Shown here piece by piece: positions 6,582 through 7,348 of a DNA stretch of 7,348 nucleotides; the stretch's first letter is position 1, and each line of letters starts with the position of its first letter. The DNA is taken from the NCBI GenBank assembly GCA_024763435.1, contig JANTFN010000083.1:1-7348 (forward strand), read 5' to 3'. Made by a program: the position numbers and the translations under genes. This DNA comes from Thermodesulfobacteriota bacterium (GTDB lineage Bacteria; Desulfobacterota; S145-22). The notes under the pieces are model-generated. The model did no database searches and had not been told where the DNA came from. It saw only the letters and a program-made list of their open reading frames with translations.

Positions 6582-7348
6582 ATGGCCATTACAGAAAAAA
6601 GGGCAGACCGGATTACCCAGCTTCCCCCGTATCTTTTCGCGGAGATAGACCGTAAAAAAGCGGAGATCCGCGCGAAGGGAATTGATATTATAGACCTTGG
6701 TATTGGAGACCCGGATATTCCCACGCCGGAACACATCGTGAGGAAAATTCAGGAGGCGGCTGAGAACCCCGCCTACCACACCTATCCCTCTTACGTGGGC
6801 ATGCCGGCCTTCAGGAAGGCTGTTGCCGCCTGGTATCTTGAACGGTTCGGGGTTCGGTTAAATCCGGAAACCGAGGTCCTGGCCCTGATAGGTTCGAAGG
6901 AAGGCATTGCCCACATGCCGCTTGCCTTTATCAATCCGGGGGATGTCGGCCTCTATACAAGTCCGGGCTATCCGGTCTATCGCGTCGGGATTCAGTTTGC
7001 CGGCGGCACGCCCTATCCCGTTCCCCTGCTTGAAAAGAACGCCTTCCTGCCGGACCTGGCGGCTATCCCTGAAGACGTCAGGGAAAAGGCCAAGCTGTTT
7101 TTTCTTAATTATCCAAATAACCCAACCGGCGCTGTCGCGGAGGAGGATTTTTTTAAACGCCTGATCGCCATGGCCAGGAAGGATGAAATTCTTATCTGTC
7201 ATGACGCGCCTTATACCGAGATGAGCTACGATGGTTACCGTCCCCTGAGTTTTCTGCAGGTGGAAGGGGCCAGGGAGGTGGGCGTGGAGTTTCATTCCCT
7301 CTCCAAAACCTACCGAATGACCGGCTGGCGCCTCGGGTTCGCCGTCGG
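6582..7348 (+). CDS. dapL: LL-diaminopimelate aminotransferase, N-terminal part (3' end outside window)
   Basis: DapL is a PLP enzyme that converts tetrahydrodipicolinate and glutamate to LL-diaminopimelate and 2-oxoglutarate in one step, bypassing the succinylase or acetylase route to lysine and peptidoglycan. The first 255 residues of about 385-390 are present and the frame runs off the window. Fold type I landmarks are all visible: the N-terminal RITQLPPYLFAEID, DLGIGDPDIPTP (38-49), YPSYVGMPAFR (68-78), GSKEGIAHM, SPGYPVY, NYPNNPTG with Asn180, CHDAPYTEM with Asp208 and Tyr211, and SLSKTYRMTGWRLGF with the Schiff-base Lys242 and phosphate-binding Arg250. The wording of these motifs, notably CHDAPYTEMSYDGYRP and EVGVEFHSLSKTY, matches the DapL group rather than aspartate or alanine aminotransferases. 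It follows lolD in the same direction with a strong ribosome binding site. The remaining doubt is precise substrate range, since related class I aminotransferases are close. Confidence 0.9.
   Translation, partial: MAITEKRADRITQLPPYLFAEIDRKKAEIRAKGIDIIDLGIGDPDIPTPEHIVRKIQEAAENPAYHTYPSYVGMPAFRKAVAAWYLERFGVRLNPETEVLALIGSKEGIAHMPLAFINPGDVGLYTSPGYPVYRVGIQFAGGTPYPVPLLEKNAFLPDLAAIPEDVREKAKLFFLNYPNNPTGAVAEEDFFKRLIAMARKDEILICHDAPYTEMSYDGYRPLSFLQVEGAREVGVEFHSLSKTYRMTGWRLGFAV

Noticed and set aside
6858..7295. Minus-strand open frame (145 codons) inside dapL
   Set aside because: Antisense shadow of an intact aminotransferase frame whose motifs are all in order.

Overview
All eight genes in this 7.3 kb window lie on the + strand and are closely packed. 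There is no stretch over 300 bases without a gene, and no mobile element, CRISPR array, rRNA or tRNA gene was seen. The content is mostly housekeeping. The gene set (DapL-type lysine biosynthesis, a one-gene LolC/E-type permease beside lysS, a LarE-type sulfur transferase, moderate GC) suggests a Gram-negative bacterium, plausibly Desulfobacterota (former Deltaproteobacteria, Syntrophus-like). This placement is inferred from gene content and style, not from a search.

Block 1 (1-2976) holds the 3' end of alaS (alanyl-tRNA synthetase), a LarE-family PP-loop sulfur transferase ten bases downstream, a short TrmO (TsaA) tRNA methyltransferase, and a class I SAM-dependent methyltransferase that starts within about ten bases of the trmO stop. 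Spacing suggests a single transcript. Its theme is tRNA charging and modification, plus a LarE without its usual lar partners in view.

Block 2 (3125-6540) follows a 148-base gap, the largest non-coding stretch, which carries a weak promoter candidate and a strong ribosome binding site. It holds lysS (lysyl-tRNA synthetase), a LolC/LolE-type permease and the LolD ATPase. lysS overlaps the permease gene by 11 bases and the permease gene overlaps lolD by 8, so translation is probably coupled. The Lol pair would extract lipoproteins from the inner membrane for delivery to the outer membrane, which supports a diderm cell.

Block 3 (6582 to the window end) is the first two thirds of dapL, LL-diaminopimelate aminotransferase, 41 bases after lolD with a strong ribosome binding site. 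It feeds lysine and meso-diaminopimelate synthesis.

No convincing new biological system was found. The points most worth a second look are the orphan LarE-like protein between alaS and trmO, the unassigned methyltransferase, the overlapping lysS-lolC-lolD unit, and a tandem 7-base duplication that sets the end of LolD.
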